Source of the DNA: Haloplanus vescus
Lineage (GTDB): Archaea; Halobacteriota; Halobacteria; Halobacteriales; Haloferacaceae
Direction: 5' to 3'
NCBI RefSeq assembly: GCF_900107665.1
Contig: NZ_FNQT01000004.1
Span: 62,001-126,000 of the forward strand
Length of the DNA: 64,000 nt
Of the stretch, positions 9,101 through 18,022 are shown piece by piece. Below the pieces are notes generated by a model that was not told where the DNA came from, did not search any database, and saw nothing but the letters and a program-made list of their open reading frames with translations. A program made the translations under genes and the position numbers. Each line of letters begins with the position of its first letter. Position 1 is the stretch's first letter.

Positions 9101-10506
9101 GGCGTCCGGCTCTCGGGTTCGGCGTCGGACCCCCGCCCGCCCTCGGTCGTAAGGCCAGTCGCCGGCGGAACGACCACGAAGTTCGCCAACTCAGCCGGCC
9201 CAAGGACGAGATCGGGGCGGGTTTTCCGCCAGTCGCTCTTTGTAGCCAACGTAGCGTTGAGTACCCGGTCGGCGTGCTTCTTGGCCCGCCGCCCCTTTCG
9301 AAGCCCACGGCGGATGCGCTTCGGTCGGAGCCGATAGTGCGGCCCGTTCAGGTGATCGAACACCGACCCGATATCGTCGAGACGATGGTCAACCCGCTCT
9401 CGTTGTCGGTCGGAAGCCACGAGCGAAAGTGCCCGCATATTCACCGTGAACGTGTGCTGTGGCTCCTTCTCGTCGATAGCCTCGACTCGCTCCCGCCCAC
9501 CGATGTCGAGATACCGACGCTGTCGCCCGGTGTTCGACGGACTCTGTGGTTCGTTCTCCGTGTTTCCGAGGAGTTCTCCGAAGAACCAGTCGACGACCCG
9601 GTCTTCGCCTTCACGGAGCTTCCGCTGGCGCTCTCGTGCCTCGTGCGTCCAGTTCGATTTCCGCTGAAAGAGTACTTGGAAGGCGATCGGGTGTTCGGCC
9701 CGGGTCAGCTGATCGATGAGTGACGCGAGCGGGGCCCGAGCGTGATCGTCATCGTCGTCTTCCGTATTCGTGAATTGGGGGAGTGTCGTCATCCAGTCTT
9801 CCCGCCGGGTAGCCTGCCCGTGCCAACTGATTCCCAGTGGGGTCGTCTCATCGACGGTCGGTTGCGTATGGGCCGGCTGGTGATCGGCATCGAGTTCGGA
9901 GTCGGACGGACCAGCCGCTGTGGACTCGTCACTTGAATCGGCCTCGAACAGATCCACGTCTTCGTCCTGCGACGTAGAGCTCTCCGACAGCACACTTCCG
10001 CCATCACCGACCGGTTCCTGCCCCGTCGAACCGAAGAGAGTCACGGGCTCTGAATCCGAATTTGGGTCTCCGGGGGATTCCTCAGGTGTCCTGGGATTCA
10101 TTCCGTGGCTATCGTCTCTCCCGGTACTGTGGTCCTGAGATGGGTCTGCTGTCGATGGGAGTAGCTTCGTTTCCAAGTCAAGGGTGACCCGCTCGAACGT
10201 GACGGTCGGAGGATACAGCGTCCGGAGGCGTTCCTCGAAGGCATCTAATCGGCGGTCGGCCCCGTAATAGAACTCGACCGGCTCGTCTGCCCCCTCACTC
10301 ACTGCGAGGAACTCGAACACCGGTGGCGGATCGCTGAAGGGACCGATACTTGCGAGAAATCCGTCTTTGCCAGCGTCAAGGCCGTGGAGGCCGGCCAGCT
10401 GGCGGACTACGGTCTCCGGCGCGAGATCGCTCCGGGAGGGAGTGATCCGGATGTACTCGTCGCCGTTAGCCACTGCCGGGCGTTCTGACGGGGTCAGCTC
10501 AGTCAT
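6142..10506 (-). CDS. VirD4/TraG-like coupling ATPase with nuclease-like and wHTH extensions
   Basis: This is a 1,454-residue P-loop ATPase. The Walker A GRFAKSGAGKS is near 515-525, and the Walker B NLLIDEASS near 797 is followed by a sensor region (IELVTQFPEQM), as in HerA/TraG/VirD4 motor proteins. An acidic low-complexity N-terminal segment (about 130-250) precedes the motor. Residues about 1065-1160 hold SRPDAIA followed by LQVEVETTT, a pattern compatible with a PD-(D/E)XK nuclease fold. The C-terminus (about 1360-1440) resembles D5-type winged helices. The start overlaps the VirB4 stop by 8 bp, so translation is probably coupled. An in-frame upstream ATG at 10548 is less likely. The inferred role is a coupling protein for conjugative DNA. 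No relaxase is visible nearby. Confidence 0.85.
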   Translation of the reverse strand: MTELTPSERPAVANGDEYIRITPSRSDLAPETVVRQLAGLHGLDAGKDGFLASIGPFSDPPPVFEFLAVSEGADEPVEFYYGADRRLDAFEERLRTLYPPTVTFERVTLDLETKLLPSTADPSQDHSTGRDDSHGMNPRTPEESPGDPNSDSEPVTLFGSTGQEPVGDGGSVLSESSTSQDEDVDLFEADSSDESTAAGPSDSELDADHQPAHTQPTVDETTPLGISWHGQATRREDWMTTLPQFTNTEDDDDDHARAPLASLIDQLTRAEHPIAFQVLFQRKSNWTHEARERQRKLREGEDRVVDWFFGELLGNTENEPQSPSNTGRQRRYLDIGGRERVEAIDEKEPQHTFTVNMRALSLVASDRQRERVDHRLDDIGSVFDHLNGPHYRLRPKRIRRGLRKGRRAKKHADRVLNATLATKSDWRKTRPDLVLGPAELANFVVVPPATGLTTEGGRGSDAEPESRTPLPLPAQDHMDAFTDSGMAIGRGLGEDGTPTPEPMRIPPHLLPFHVGRFAKSGAGKSVALINDALSLYDQTTGPVFLIDSKGGNLPENYMRAHGKRFGTEDLEENVLHFSVPDILPGFAFFDITPALEDGVRRVDAIQDKADHYEELIKLVMGPERYEDAIASPTLIKYLIKAMYDEEYGLENGHFRQDTNYFTHDQFEQAVTQFHAAGPPDSTPEDAPRASDPQVAEKLERHLRSNPATFSNVVSGISNRMDYITQDAHLRRIFNNTQSQFDFRDLLDEDKVVIFDLGDLRDEAARVMTGVILTQLYDAVKRRDGDELARKPDDYVANLLIDEASSVVVSDTLTTLLEKGREFRLSIELVTQFPEQMKEAGNREVYLNVLNNIGSPLVGKIAVDADIAEALSHEAMDPVEFKNRISSLPRGEWIAQLPSPEFGETGPDPFSIEPLPIPPGHPDSEQPLTGAQEERFQDALEAVHEHTREDYGVAGGTTVESRDAATDVALENADDLPLEVAMARAIRAVQLSNEVRETNGWVSVEDVDEELLSRIEEGTIEAQGYETLPEVREASSLIEVDLPDGASSVQCRLTDEGEQAATPDTSTSPTGGGEHHDTVLEAVEQSLAAAGFSVEVLDQNGESRPDAIATHSDLDWELQVEVETTTHVRPAKVLSNLRKAQEQERIPLFVVADHNDQPAGEVADRLAKILSEPRNQLSSGETRLYTMNHNVTFNGGARAADGVTAVRPATGGSRHTRWFKRDGAFVLEDSAGDQHARIDSFDAVSKDQFPATYSYDADSETYTVFRPGELPESYESREAFEAEWVPVKRPFVPSTDLPIPDYTERTYAIATTESDQTLDIYTPDTETATAVPALVDAIQDRTLHPAGEPPDDSIDSDAQEDNEVDPYGIQAFVQDRLTESDDGVVAVAEVYDAYEQYAAAGGYEVKPKNRFTQTLRDHAQFERDKKWLDGQTRRCYVGIELSDAGDQEGPSDASA

Positions 10507-12568
10507 CCTCCTGAGAGGTAGTGCTAGTTGGTTCACCGCCGTCGGCACGCGTGCCGGCGGGTCGGCTATCTGGATTCGTCACGCTCGTCGTCGATTCGGG
10601 CTCGAGCTCGGCCACGTCCGCAGCGCCGCCGTCGATGACGTGGGCCTCGTAGTCGCTCGCCCGAATTCGGAGTGGGAACCAGCCCTCCTGGTCGATGCCG
10701 ACCAGCGCTTCCGAGTAGCCGTCCTCGTCCTCTCCGGCCTTCGCGGAGGTAACCCAGTTCACCTGCCGTTCGCTGAGGTCGAACCACTTGGCGATCTTCT
10801 CTTTCTCCTCGTTGACGCGGTGGAGGACGGTCAGCGAACAGAGGTTCGCGATGGTGCGTGCCTCCGGCGTCAGCGCGAATTCACCCCCCGTTTGCGTGAT
10901 AAATTCGAGGCTCAGATCGAAGTGGCGGCTGTGTCGGACGGCCGTCTCCAGGAAGTCCAGCGAGACAGCGTCGTTCATCAGGTAGTGCGCCTCGTCGATA
11001 CAGAAGACGACGCGCTTGTCGGTCTGCTTGACCCGCTCGTAGACACTGTTGAACAGCACCTGCATCATCAGGCTGGTCTCCGCCCGGCCACGGGTGCCCT
11101 CCTCCTGGTGGAGATCGAGGTAGATGACCTTCGAATCGAGGTCGAACTCTGAGGGGCGGGCCAGATTCTCGAGTTCGCCGCCTTCGCGGAACGACGGCCG
11201 GAGATCCTTCAGCAGCGACTGGGCATCGGACTGGACGGCTTCCTGCTCCCCATCCGTGACGTAGCCGTACTCCTCGGGATCTTCGACCATCTCTTCGAGG
11301 ACCGTGATGATGTCGTGGATGGTGGGCGAGTCCCGGGTGTGTGTCTCTGGATCGCGTGTGATCCCGCGCTTCTCGTAGGCTTCCTGGACGGCCCGCCGGA
11401 GCGTCTGGTTGCGCTCGCCGAGGGGATGGTCTGCGACGTGCTCGAAGAACGTCGCGAAGAAGGTCATCACCCAGTTGATCTGCTCGCCCCACGGGTCGAT
11501 GTCGTCGACCTCCTGCAGGACGTGGTCGGGCGTCGGTTTGATTTCCAGCGGGTTCAGCCCCCGCCGGCCACCGACCGTGATCCGCTCGCCATCGAGCGCC
11601 TCGTTGACGCCGGCGAACCCCCGCATCGGGTCGAGCATAATGACGACCGTATCCTCGTCGAACATCGCCCGCCGCACGAGCCGGAGCTTCGTCGCGAAGG
11701 ATTTGCCTGCGCCGAGCCGGCCGATAACCATCATACAGTAGCCGGTTTGCCGTTTGAATCGGTCGAGGATGAGTGGACTCGAATTCAGCGCGTACGTCCC
11801 GTATTCGATACCGGGTTCCGCAAACGCACCGGAAACGAAGGGGAACATCGCGCCGACTGCCCCGCCGAGCATCGGCGTCTTGCTGTCGAGCGTCTCGTTG
11901 AACTGATCCAGGGCGATCGGGCTCGCTGAGGTAAACGTCTTCAGCTGTGACCACCGGGGCGTCACCGGCGTCAGATTCGCAGGCGCTTGTCGGGCTGTCG
12001 TCGACACCGACTCGGCGTCGATGTTCTCGCGATCGTTGCCCCTGACCGTGAGATACATCGAGACGTCGAACGCCTGCATCGTCGTGTTCCGAAGGACGTC
12101 GTACATCTCCTGGTGGTCCTCGAGGTCTTTCTCGACGCCCCGGGCGCTCGCACGATGCTTCTCGGTCAGGTACTCGTAGTCGGCTTCGAGGTCCTCGATC
12201 TTGTTCTCCAGCGAATCCAACGTCTCTCGCGTATCACGAGGATCGATGTGGATGCTGACATCTGTCTGTTGGGTCTCGGCGGCCGCGTACAGTTTTTCGA
12301 GGAAGCCATCCATCGGAGCATCGGGATACTCACCGACCCACAGACTCTGCGCCCACTGGGTGTCAGTCCGGAGGGCGCTGGGCGTTCGCTCGATACTCGA
12401 CGGCGAGACGACGGTCTGATGGATCTCGGGGATGCCGTCGACTGCCTCACCGTCGGCCTCGTAGTCCACGGTAAACTGTGATTCAGCATCTTCCCCCTCT
12501 TCGTCGGGGGCCTCGTCGTCGGTTTCCGAACTATCCGAGCTGGTGAACGGAAGCAGGTTTCCAATCAT
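10499..12568 (-). CDS. VirB4-like type IV secretion ATPase
   Basis: A 689-residue ATPase of the VirB4/TraC/TrbE family. It has Walker A GRLGAGKS near residue 284, a following LDPMRGF, the GLNPLEI segment typical of VirB4 proteins, and Walker B VVFCIDEAHYLM near 523 with a downstream FITQ motif. The first 60 residues are very acidic. A coiled coil around 125-155 precedes the motor. The gene overlaps the upstream gene by ATGA and overlaps the coupling-protein start, the tight packing expected of one operon. In known systems VirB4 powers assembly of the mating channel or pilus at the membrane. Confidence 0.93.
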   Translation of the reverse strand: MIGNLLPFTSSDSSETDDEAPDEEGEDAESQFTVDYEADGEAVDGIPEIHQTVVSPSSIERTPSALRTDTQWAQSLWVGEYPDAPMDGFLEKLYAAAETQQTDVSIHIDPRDTRETLDSLENKIEDLEADYEYLTEKHRASARGVEKDLEDHQEMYDVLRNTTMQAFDVSMYLTVRGNDRENIDAESVSTTARQAPANLTPVTPRWSQLKTFTSASPIALDQFNETLDSKTPMLGGAVGAMFPFVSGAFAEPGIEYGTYALNSSPLILDRFKRQTGYCMMVIGRLGAGKSFATKLRLVRRAMFDEDTVVIMLDPMRGFAGVNEALDGERITVGGRRGLNPLEIKPTPDHVLQEVDDIDPWGEQINWVMTFFATFFEHVADHPLGERNQTLRRAVQEAYEKRGITRDPETHTRDSPTIHDIITVLEEMVEDPEEYGYVTDGEQEAVQSDAQSLLKDLRPSFREGGELENLARPSEFDLDSKVIYLDLHQEEGTRGRAETSLMMQVLFNSVYERVKQTDKRVVFCIDEAHYLMNDAVSLDFLETAVRHSRHFDLSLEFITQTGGEFALTPEARTIANLCSLTVLHRVNEEKEKIAKWFDLSERQVNWVTSAKAGEDEDGYSEALVGIDQEGWFPLRIRASDYEAHVIDGGAADVAELEPESTTSVTNPDSRPAGTRADGGEPTSTTSQEDD

Positions 12569-13578
12569 GACTTGTTGATGACGGGGGACGTTCGAAGCAC
12601 CTGTTCGGGGTCGCCGTACTCGATTTCCGTGCCGGTCCAGTATTCCGCGATGAGGCGGGTGAGTTCGGCCGCATCAACGGGGCGCGTGTCACACCCCTCG
12701 ATGCCGCGGAGGCCGCGCTCGACCCGCCGGCGCCGCTCGTCCAGTTCCTCGAGCATCGCGGCTCGCTCTTCCTCCTCCGGCGGCGCCGTGACAATCTGGA
12801 TGAGGATGCCCAGTACGGGGATCCCAGCGAGCTTTTCGAGGAGGCTGGCCCGTTCGTATCGGACCTCCTCAGGTCGTACCGGAATCAGGACGTAGTGGTC
12901 GCGAATGGTCATCTGACGCTGCGCCAGCTCCCGGTCGTACCAGTCGACGTAGTGCTCGATGAGCGCCTGGAGTTTCTCGTTCGATTTGACGTCCGGGTCG
13001 CTCAACCGGTCTTCGTACCGCCCGACGTACTCGTCGGCGGGGAACGCCTGCGTCGTCGAGTAAATCTGGATCGGGAACTCGACGGTCGTATTGACGAAGT
13101 CCTGGAAGGCCTCCGCCTTCTGGGCCCACTCCTCGTCGGTCGCGAGCGCCATCGTCGGTGGCGACACCTGAACGGCTCCGACAAGGGCCCGATCCGTCCG
13201 CTCGATGGCGTTGTGTCGCGGGTAGACGCGCTCGACGTGAGTGTACTCCTTCGCCTCCTCGTGGGCGATCTCCGTCTCGCTGCGGTGGAAGTTCACGAAC
13301 AGACCGAGCCAGTCGAGACTGTTGGTGTAGCCGGGCGTGAGGTAGACGAACAGCCCACCGAAGGCGATCGCAATCGCTGCGAGGGGGATCGTGAGGGCGG
13401 ACACCGGAATGCCACGAACGGTGAGTGACGGTGGGATAACGACCTGCGTCACCAGGACTACCAGTACACCGGGAAGACCGGCGACGGCGAGGTCCGTCAG
13501 CGAGTACTTCCCGAGGAACTGGGTGTCGGTACCGAGCGACTTCGGAATTCGTTTCGCGGGGTCAGTTGCGGAGCTCAT
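12565..13578 (-). CDS. VirB3/PrgI-like membrane protein with VirB4 N-domain-like region
   Basis: A 337-residue protein. Two hydrophobic segments near residues 28-48 and 58-80 are followed by a large soluble domain. The two-helix head directly upstream of VirB4 matches the position and topology of VirB3 (Gram-negative) and PrgI/TcpE-type proteins (Gram-positive). The soluble part, with its coiled coil (EEEERAAMLEELDERRRR) near 275-290, may be a VirB4 amino-terminal domain encoded separately. It overlaps VirB4 by four bases. The inferred role is an inner-membrane subunit of the transfer channel that docks VirB4. The family assignment rests on topology and context. Confidence 0.75.
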   Translation of the reverse strand: MSSATDPAKRIPKSLGTDTQFLGKYSLTDLAVAGLPGVLVVLVTQVVIPPSLTVRGIPVSALTIPLAAIAIAFGGLFVYLTPGYTNSLDWLGLFVNFHRSETEIAHEEAKEYTHVERVYPRHNAIERTDRALVGAVQVSPPTMALATDEEWAQKAEAFQDFVNTTVEFPIQIYSTTQAFPADEYVGRYEDRLSDPDVKSNEKLQALIEHYVDWYDRELAQRQMTIRDHYVLIPVRPEEVRYERASLLEKLAGIPVLGILIQIVTAPPEEEERAAMLEELDERRRRVERGLRGIEGCDTRPVDAAELTRLIAEYWTGTEIEYGDPEQVLRTSPVINKS

Positions 13579-13584
13579 GGGTTG

Positions 13585-14958
13585 TTAGTGGATATAGCGT
13601 GGCGGGTCATCTGCTGAATCTGGATTCCGGTTCCGAGTCTGGGGGTCCCGGAACGCATCGTCTCGATCGAATTCCTCGCCTCCGTCGTTCCCACTACTAT
13701 CCTCGCTGGTGGTGGAGCCGGCCGTAGAATCATCATTTCCGCCGCCGAGGTTTCCGCCTCCGCTGTTTCCTCCCCCTCCACCGCTGCCGTCGGTGATCGC
13801 TTCACGGAGGCGAGAGCCAGTCGTATTGAGTCGTTGGCCGGTAGAGTGGGCTCTCGAATCACCAGAGTTCAAGACGTATTGGCCACCGCTCTTGACTGCG
13901 GGCTCATCGCGCACTCCTCGAACGAAGTTTCTCCCACCCTGTTTGGCCGATTGGACTTGTTCACGTCCTCTAGACAACCGACTACGGGCCTTCTCAGCAG
14001 ACATATGTCTGGCCGCCCTGTCGGCGATGAAGAACAACGCCCCGGCCTGCCAGAACAGAACAAATGGAGAGGCAACGGCGAGAAGCGGGATAACGAGTGC
14101 CGTCAACCAAGCCCCGAACTCACCAGCTGAAGGGCCGAAACTCGTTCCCAAGATGTCCCCGAGACGGAACAGGAGAGCAACTGGGACCGTCATAAACAGG
14201 AAAGGGACGTAGAACCCGGCCAACTTCTTCATGAATTTCGAGACTAGGGCGAACGGCCCGACGCCAGGGATCCAGAATACAATGAGGAGTGGCATCAGGA
14301 ACACGAATAGGTAGAGCGCCAGCTGTCTCGCGAGATAAATCAGACCGATCAACACGAATAAGAGCAAATTCGTTGAGAGAGCAACAACTGTGCCGAGCAC
14401 GCCCATTCCAGTGAACGACAGCGTCTGGAATAGCGAGATCTCTGACACCGAGGGGACGAGGAACCCAGCTAATGCATCCATAAATCGCAACGAGAGCGCT
14501 GAGATCCACCACCACGATAAGATACCGAGCAATCCAGCGAAGGCGCGTTTCTTGAGCTTCGAGCGATGGTATCCGTTGAACAAGTGGCTCGTCGATTCAA
14601 GGAAAATGACGATCCCAAGCGAGAGACCGTACAGCGATAGCGAAAGCGGGATGATCATCTCCCAGTAGTAGTCGTAAATTCCAGGCCACGCTGCGTTCGT
14701 CGGCTGATTGAACACCGAATCTGGATGGGGAGTACCCACCACTGTCCGCAAGACTGCATCACCGTGATTTTCGATGACGGTCTCTATGGGGCTGAAAAGT
14801 ATCTCAAGGAGTTCTTGGATAGCGTTGATGATAATGTCTCCAAGGGCACCGCCATCGCTGCCCCCGTCACTTTGAGCTAAAACCGGAGCAGTGCCCGTAC
14901 TCAGTAGCCCGAAGAAGACGACGATAGAGCGAATTAGGAATCGAACGGGACTACGCAT
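13585..14958 (-). CDS. VirB6/TrbL-like polytopic transfer protein
   Basis: A 457-residue membrane protein starting with a signal-like helix (RFLIRSIVVFFGLLSTG) that ends near AQSDGG. At least six hydrophobic segments lie between residues 90 and 340. The hydrophilic tail contains Gly/Asn-rich runs (GGGGGNSGGGNLGGG) and an acidic end. A polytopic core with a signal peptide and a flexible tail, next to VirB4 and VirB3-like genes, is typical of VirB6/TrbL channel subunits. The start at 14958 is chosen over an upstream ATG at 15096 because it overlaps the lipoprotein stop (ATGCGTAG) and begins the signal peptide. Confidence 0.78.
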   Translation of the reverse strand: MRSPVRFLIRSIVVFFGLLSTGTAPVLAQSDGGSDGGALGDIIINAIQELLEILFSPIETVIENHGDAVLRTVVGTPHPDSVFNQPTNAAWPGIYDYYWEMIIPLSLSLYGLSLGIVIFLESTSHLFNGYHRSKLKKRAFAGLLGILSWWWISALSLRFMDALAGFLVPSVSEISLFQTLSFTGMGVLGTVVALSTNLLLFVLIGLIYLARQLALYLFVFLMPLLIVFWIPGVGPFALVSKFMKKLAGFYVPFLFMTVPVALLFRLGDILGTSFGPSAGEFGAWLTALVIPLLAVASPFVLFWQAGALFFIADRAARHMSAEKARSRLSRGREQVQSAKQGGRNFVRGVRDEPAVKSGGQYVLNSGDSRAHSTGQRLNTTGSRLREAITDGSGGGGGNSGGGNLGGGNDDSTAGSTTSEDSSGNDGGEEFDRDDAFRDPQTRNRNPDSADDPPRYIH

Positions 14959-15853
14959 TTTCTCCACCCCCGTCCAGTAGTTCAATCTGGACATCTTTAC
15001 ACGGGTGTTGGATCGCGCCTTGGTCGTCGATATGGTATCCACCGGACAGCTCTGCCCGAATCGGTTGCTCAATATCTCCGTGTGGGGTCTGAACAACGAC
15101 GGTTAATTCTGCAGTATCACTCTCACATGAGACATCGTCGTTGTCATCGATGACGAGAACACCCCGTTGTTTCAGGAATTCCCGTTCAGTACCGGGGCTG
15201 AGGAATTCTTCGCTCGCCTCCGGACGCTCGAACGTTGTATCGGCAACGCCGTCTCCTTCGATGACCTCAGGTGCGTTCCGATACGGCGCATTCCGGAAGC
15301 CAATATTATACACCCAGGAGGGACCAGTACCGATGTTCTCGACCGTCACAAAGAGCCGACCACTACTGTAGCCATCATCTTCATCGAACTCCGGTTCGAC
15401 ATCGGCTATCTGGATATCGGGCCGGATCTCCAGCGACATCGACTCAGATGTCTCGCCCGAAACGGCGACTAACTCGTACTCGCCGACAGAGTACGTCCCA
15501 CCAGTTTTGAAGACGATCTGTATTTCGACTCTTGTAGCTCCCTGTGTAACGGTTGACTGTTCGAACGTAGTACCATCTGGACCAATCAGATTGAGTTGGT
15601 CGACGTCGTGATCATCAGCCAGCGTCACCACGAGGTTGGGTCCCGCGAAGCTGATTTCCTCAAATACCGAATCTGTAGACGGCGACGTTGAGGACGAACC
15701 TGTTGGGGATTCAGTCTGGTTGCCGGGACCATCGGTTCCGGAACACCCTGCTACTCCTGCAAGCAGGGCTGTTCCAGACGAAGCCAAAAGACGGCGTCGA
15801 CTAATCCACCGTTCCGAATTCCGGTCATGGGATTCTGAATGTTCTCTGATCAT
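14951..15853 (-). CDS. Tat-exported lipoprotein of the transfer operon
   Basis: A 300-residue protein with a twin-arginine signal (ISRRRLLASSG) followed by the lipobox LLAGVAGC near residue 30, the usual haloarchaeal Tat lipoprotein arrangement. A Ser/Thr/Pro-rich linker then precedes a beta-rich domain, predicted to be anchored on the outer face of the membrane. The ATG at 15853 overlaps the stop of the upstream gene (TAATG), so the longer reading from 16033 is rejected. Its place in the operon suggests a surface or channel-stabilising component, loosely comparable with VirB7-type lipoproteins, but no sequence similarity supports that name. Confidence 0.8.
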   Translation of the reverse strand: MIREHSESHDRNSERWISRRRLLASSGTALLAGVAGCSGTDGPGNQTESPTGSSSTSPSTDSVFEEISFAGPNLVVTLADDHDVDQLNLIGPDGTTFEQSTVTQGATRVEIQIVFKTGGTYSVGEYELVAVSGETSESMSLEIRPDIQIADVEPEFDEDDGYSSGRLFVTVENIGTGPSWVYNIGFRNAPYRNAPEVIEGDGVADTTFERPEASEEFLSPGTEREFLKQRGVLVIDDNDDVSCESDTAELTVVVQTPHGDIEQPIRAELSGGYHIDDQGAIQHPCKDVQIELLDGGGENA

Positions 15854-17544
15854 TATAGTGACCTCCACGGGGGCCAGATACGCCACCCTGTAATCCGATC
15901 GATGAAGAACACTGCAAGGAGGAACAGCGAGACGGGAACGCCGATCCGGAACAGCGTCGACACCAGCTGGAGCACTGAGCCTTGCAGCAGGACGGTATCC
16001 GAGTCGCCGGTATAGCCGGGAGGATTGAGCCACCAGTGGCCGGGTTCGTATCGGGCCGACACACCGCCAGGGGAACGTTCAATCGTCATCGTAACGGTTC
16101 CGTTCCCGGTCGTGTTCACCCGCTGCCCGTTGACGACAACGTAGCCGTCCCGTTCGGCGGTGTTGATTGGTGCGTCGGTATTCGCGTTCAGGAGCGTAAC
16201 CCGGACGGTGACGGTGTCTTCGGTCTGGTTCACCACCCCAAGGGTGAGGTTGCTCTCGTAGATCTGGATTCGAGCGAACTCATCGGCGGGCCGCTCTGCC
16301 TCGACACCTTTGACGAGTCCCCACGCACGGACGGTTTCAGGCTGCTCGTCGGTCGTGGCCCGCGTCGCGATGCCGTAGCTGGCCGTGTACGGCTCCGTGA
16401 GAACGTCCAAGTGGACGTTCGATGGGAGCGTCGGAGGCGACGTCGACGTGCCGTACACATCCAGTATTGTCACGTTCCGGCGGGGCGACGGCGTCGGCCC
16501 CGTCTCGATGGGGTACGCGTTCACCTGGAGTGGATGGAGCGGTGAGTGGGCGGTCCGCTGTCCGTCGTCCGAGCTGTAGACCAGCGTATCCCAGTCCTTG
16601 TCTCGGGCTGAGTAGAACCGCCAGACACCTCGGACGTCACCGTTGGGCAACTGGTAGCCGAGCCACGGCTGGTTCTTGTAAACGACGAGGCCGAGATCAC
16701 CGTTCGGATACTCCGCGATGAACCCTGATACCGCGAGGTCGTACTTCGTGACCTCGATGGAATCGGTCACCGTGACGGTCTCGGTCGGGTATGAAACGGA
16801 ACTCTCCCAGTTGGTACAATCGCCTTCGTCGTTGTGGGCGGTACAAACTTCGACCTCCTTCCGAAGCCGGACCGAGATGTTCGCCTGGAGCGTGAGCTGA
16901 TGGTCTTCGCCGGCGTATCCATCCAAGGAGTACGACAGTGCCGGCGTGTGGGAACCACCAGCTGTCGTCTCTTCGTCGCCGTCGACGAGGAGTCTCGTCT
17001 CCTCAACCTGGTGGCTCTCCAGACTCCAGTAGACGCGTCGATCGCCGGAGGTGTCGTCAGGCGGCACTGCCACCCGGTAATCGACGGTCCCGCGGAGCGT
17101 CCCGTCTGGAGCGACGTAAAGCGGCTGTCTGGACGACGAGAGGCGCGCTCGGGTGGACGGCTGAACGGCGAACACCTCAGTATAGGCTTCCTTGATGAAC
17201 TGGTCGCTGGTGAGGTCCGCATCTGGTGGATGGATCGACACGGAGCTGTTGGTCGCCGGGAACTCTTGGTGGTCGCCCCGGTTCCATCGCTCGACTGCCC
17301 GCGGGGGCGAATCGAACGGGACATCGGTCCCCTCGCCAAGCTGCTCGACTGCCGATCCGTTACTCAGATTCGCACCGTCGGTCGCACCGTCTTGATCCCC
17401 CGACCACAGTTTGTGAAAGGTCTCCTCCGGGACGCCGTGGTCAGTACTATTCGGGGGATGGGCGCCCACCGGAACGGCGGCTGTCGATGCGACGAGGACG
17501 GCGGACATGACGAGTGCGAATCCTGTTGCGTAGTTAGAACCCAC
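15853..17544 (-). CDS. secreted, C-terminally anchored transfer-operon protein
   Basis: A 563-residue protein that begins at GTG (17544), overlapping the pilin stop by 11 bp. It has an N-terminal signal peptide (ALVMSAVLVASTAAVPVGA), a long Thr/Ser/Asp-rich extracellular region, and a single transmembrane helix near 530-552 (FRIGVPVSLFLLAVFFIDRI) with a short basic tail. A Cys pair lies near 231-245 (CTAHNDEGDC). The topology suggests a surface-exposed protein that could act in mating-pair contact or channel architecture. I recognise no named domain. It sits second in the operon after the pilin-like gene. Confidence 0.8.
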   Translation of the reverse strand: MGSNYATGFALVMSAVLVASTAAVPVGAHPPNSTDHGVPEETFHKLWSGDQDGATDGANLSNGSAVEQLGEGTDVPFDSPPRAVERWNRGDHQEFPATNSSVSIHPPDADLTSDQFIKEAYTEVFAVQPSTRARLSSSRQPLYVAPDGTLRGTVDYRVAVPPDDTSGDRRVYWSLESHQVEETRLLVDGDEETTAGGSHTPALSYSLDGYAGEDHQLTLQANISVRLRKEVEVCTAHNDEGDCTNWESSVSYPTETVTVTDSIEVTKYDLAVSGFIAEYPNGDLGLVVYKNQPWLGYQLPNGDVRGVWRFYSARDKDWDTLVYSSDDGQRTAHSPLHPLQVNAYPIETGPTPSPRRNVTILDVYGTSTSPPTLPSNVHLDVLTEPYTASYGIATRATTDEQPETVRAWGLVKGVEAERPADEFARIQIYESNLTLGVVNQTEDTVTVRVTLLNANTDAPINTAERDGYVVVNGQRVNTTGNGTVTMTIERSPGGVSARYEPGHWWLNPPGYTGDSDTVLLQGSVLQLVSTLFRIGVPVSLFLLAVFFIDRITGWRIWPPWRSL

Positions 17545-17956
17545 AACTCGTGCCGCCGACCACGATGTTGTTCAGGATGAACTGGACGATCTCCGTCCCG
17601 AGGGGGGCGACGATCACGCCCCAGAGCAGGCCCTGATTCCGGACAGATTTCATCTCCTTCTTCCAGTCCGAGCGACGGGTGAACGGGATCGCCACCGTCG
17701 CGCCGAGCGCGAGGACGCCGCCGATGAGCGGCCCACCGAACTGGATGATGGTGAAGATGTTCTGGATGGTGTCGGCCATATTCGAGTCGCAGAATGCGCT
17801 CCCCGGATCCGACTGTGCGGCCGCCGTCCCCACGAACAGGATCAGCGGGAGGAGCGCAAGCAGAATCGGGCCGATGGACCTGTGGATGATCCGAATGACG
17901 GACGTCGATTCCTCAGTACTGGCCGGCGTCTCGCCGGAGGGGACCTTAGCACACAT
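17534..17956 (-). CDS. VirB2-like pilin candidate
   Basis: A 140-residue protein with a signal peptide ending at GTAAAQS near residue 48, then two hydrophobic helices (about 65-90 and 110-132) separated by a short basic loop (TRRSDWKKEMKSVRN). This is the topology of VirB2/TrbC pilins. Two cysteines, one early in the mature part and one near the C-terminus (GGTSCGF), could form a disulphide. It is the first gene of the transfer operon, as expected for an abundant pilus subunit. The start ATG at 17956 leaves a 48-residue leader; a shorter start is possible. Confidence 0.75.
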   Translation of the reverse strand: MCAKVPSGETPASTEESTSVIRIIHRSIGPILLALLPLILFVGTAAAQSDPGSAFCDSNMADTIQNIFTIIQFGGPLIGGVLALGATVAIPFTRRSDWKKEMKSVRNQGLLWGVIVAPLGTEIVQFILNNIVVGGTSCGF

Positions 17957-18022
17957 CGTTTGTGGAAACGGATAGCACGACCAAAAGAGGTCAGAAAATT
18001 TGGATGAATTTGGAGATCTTCA

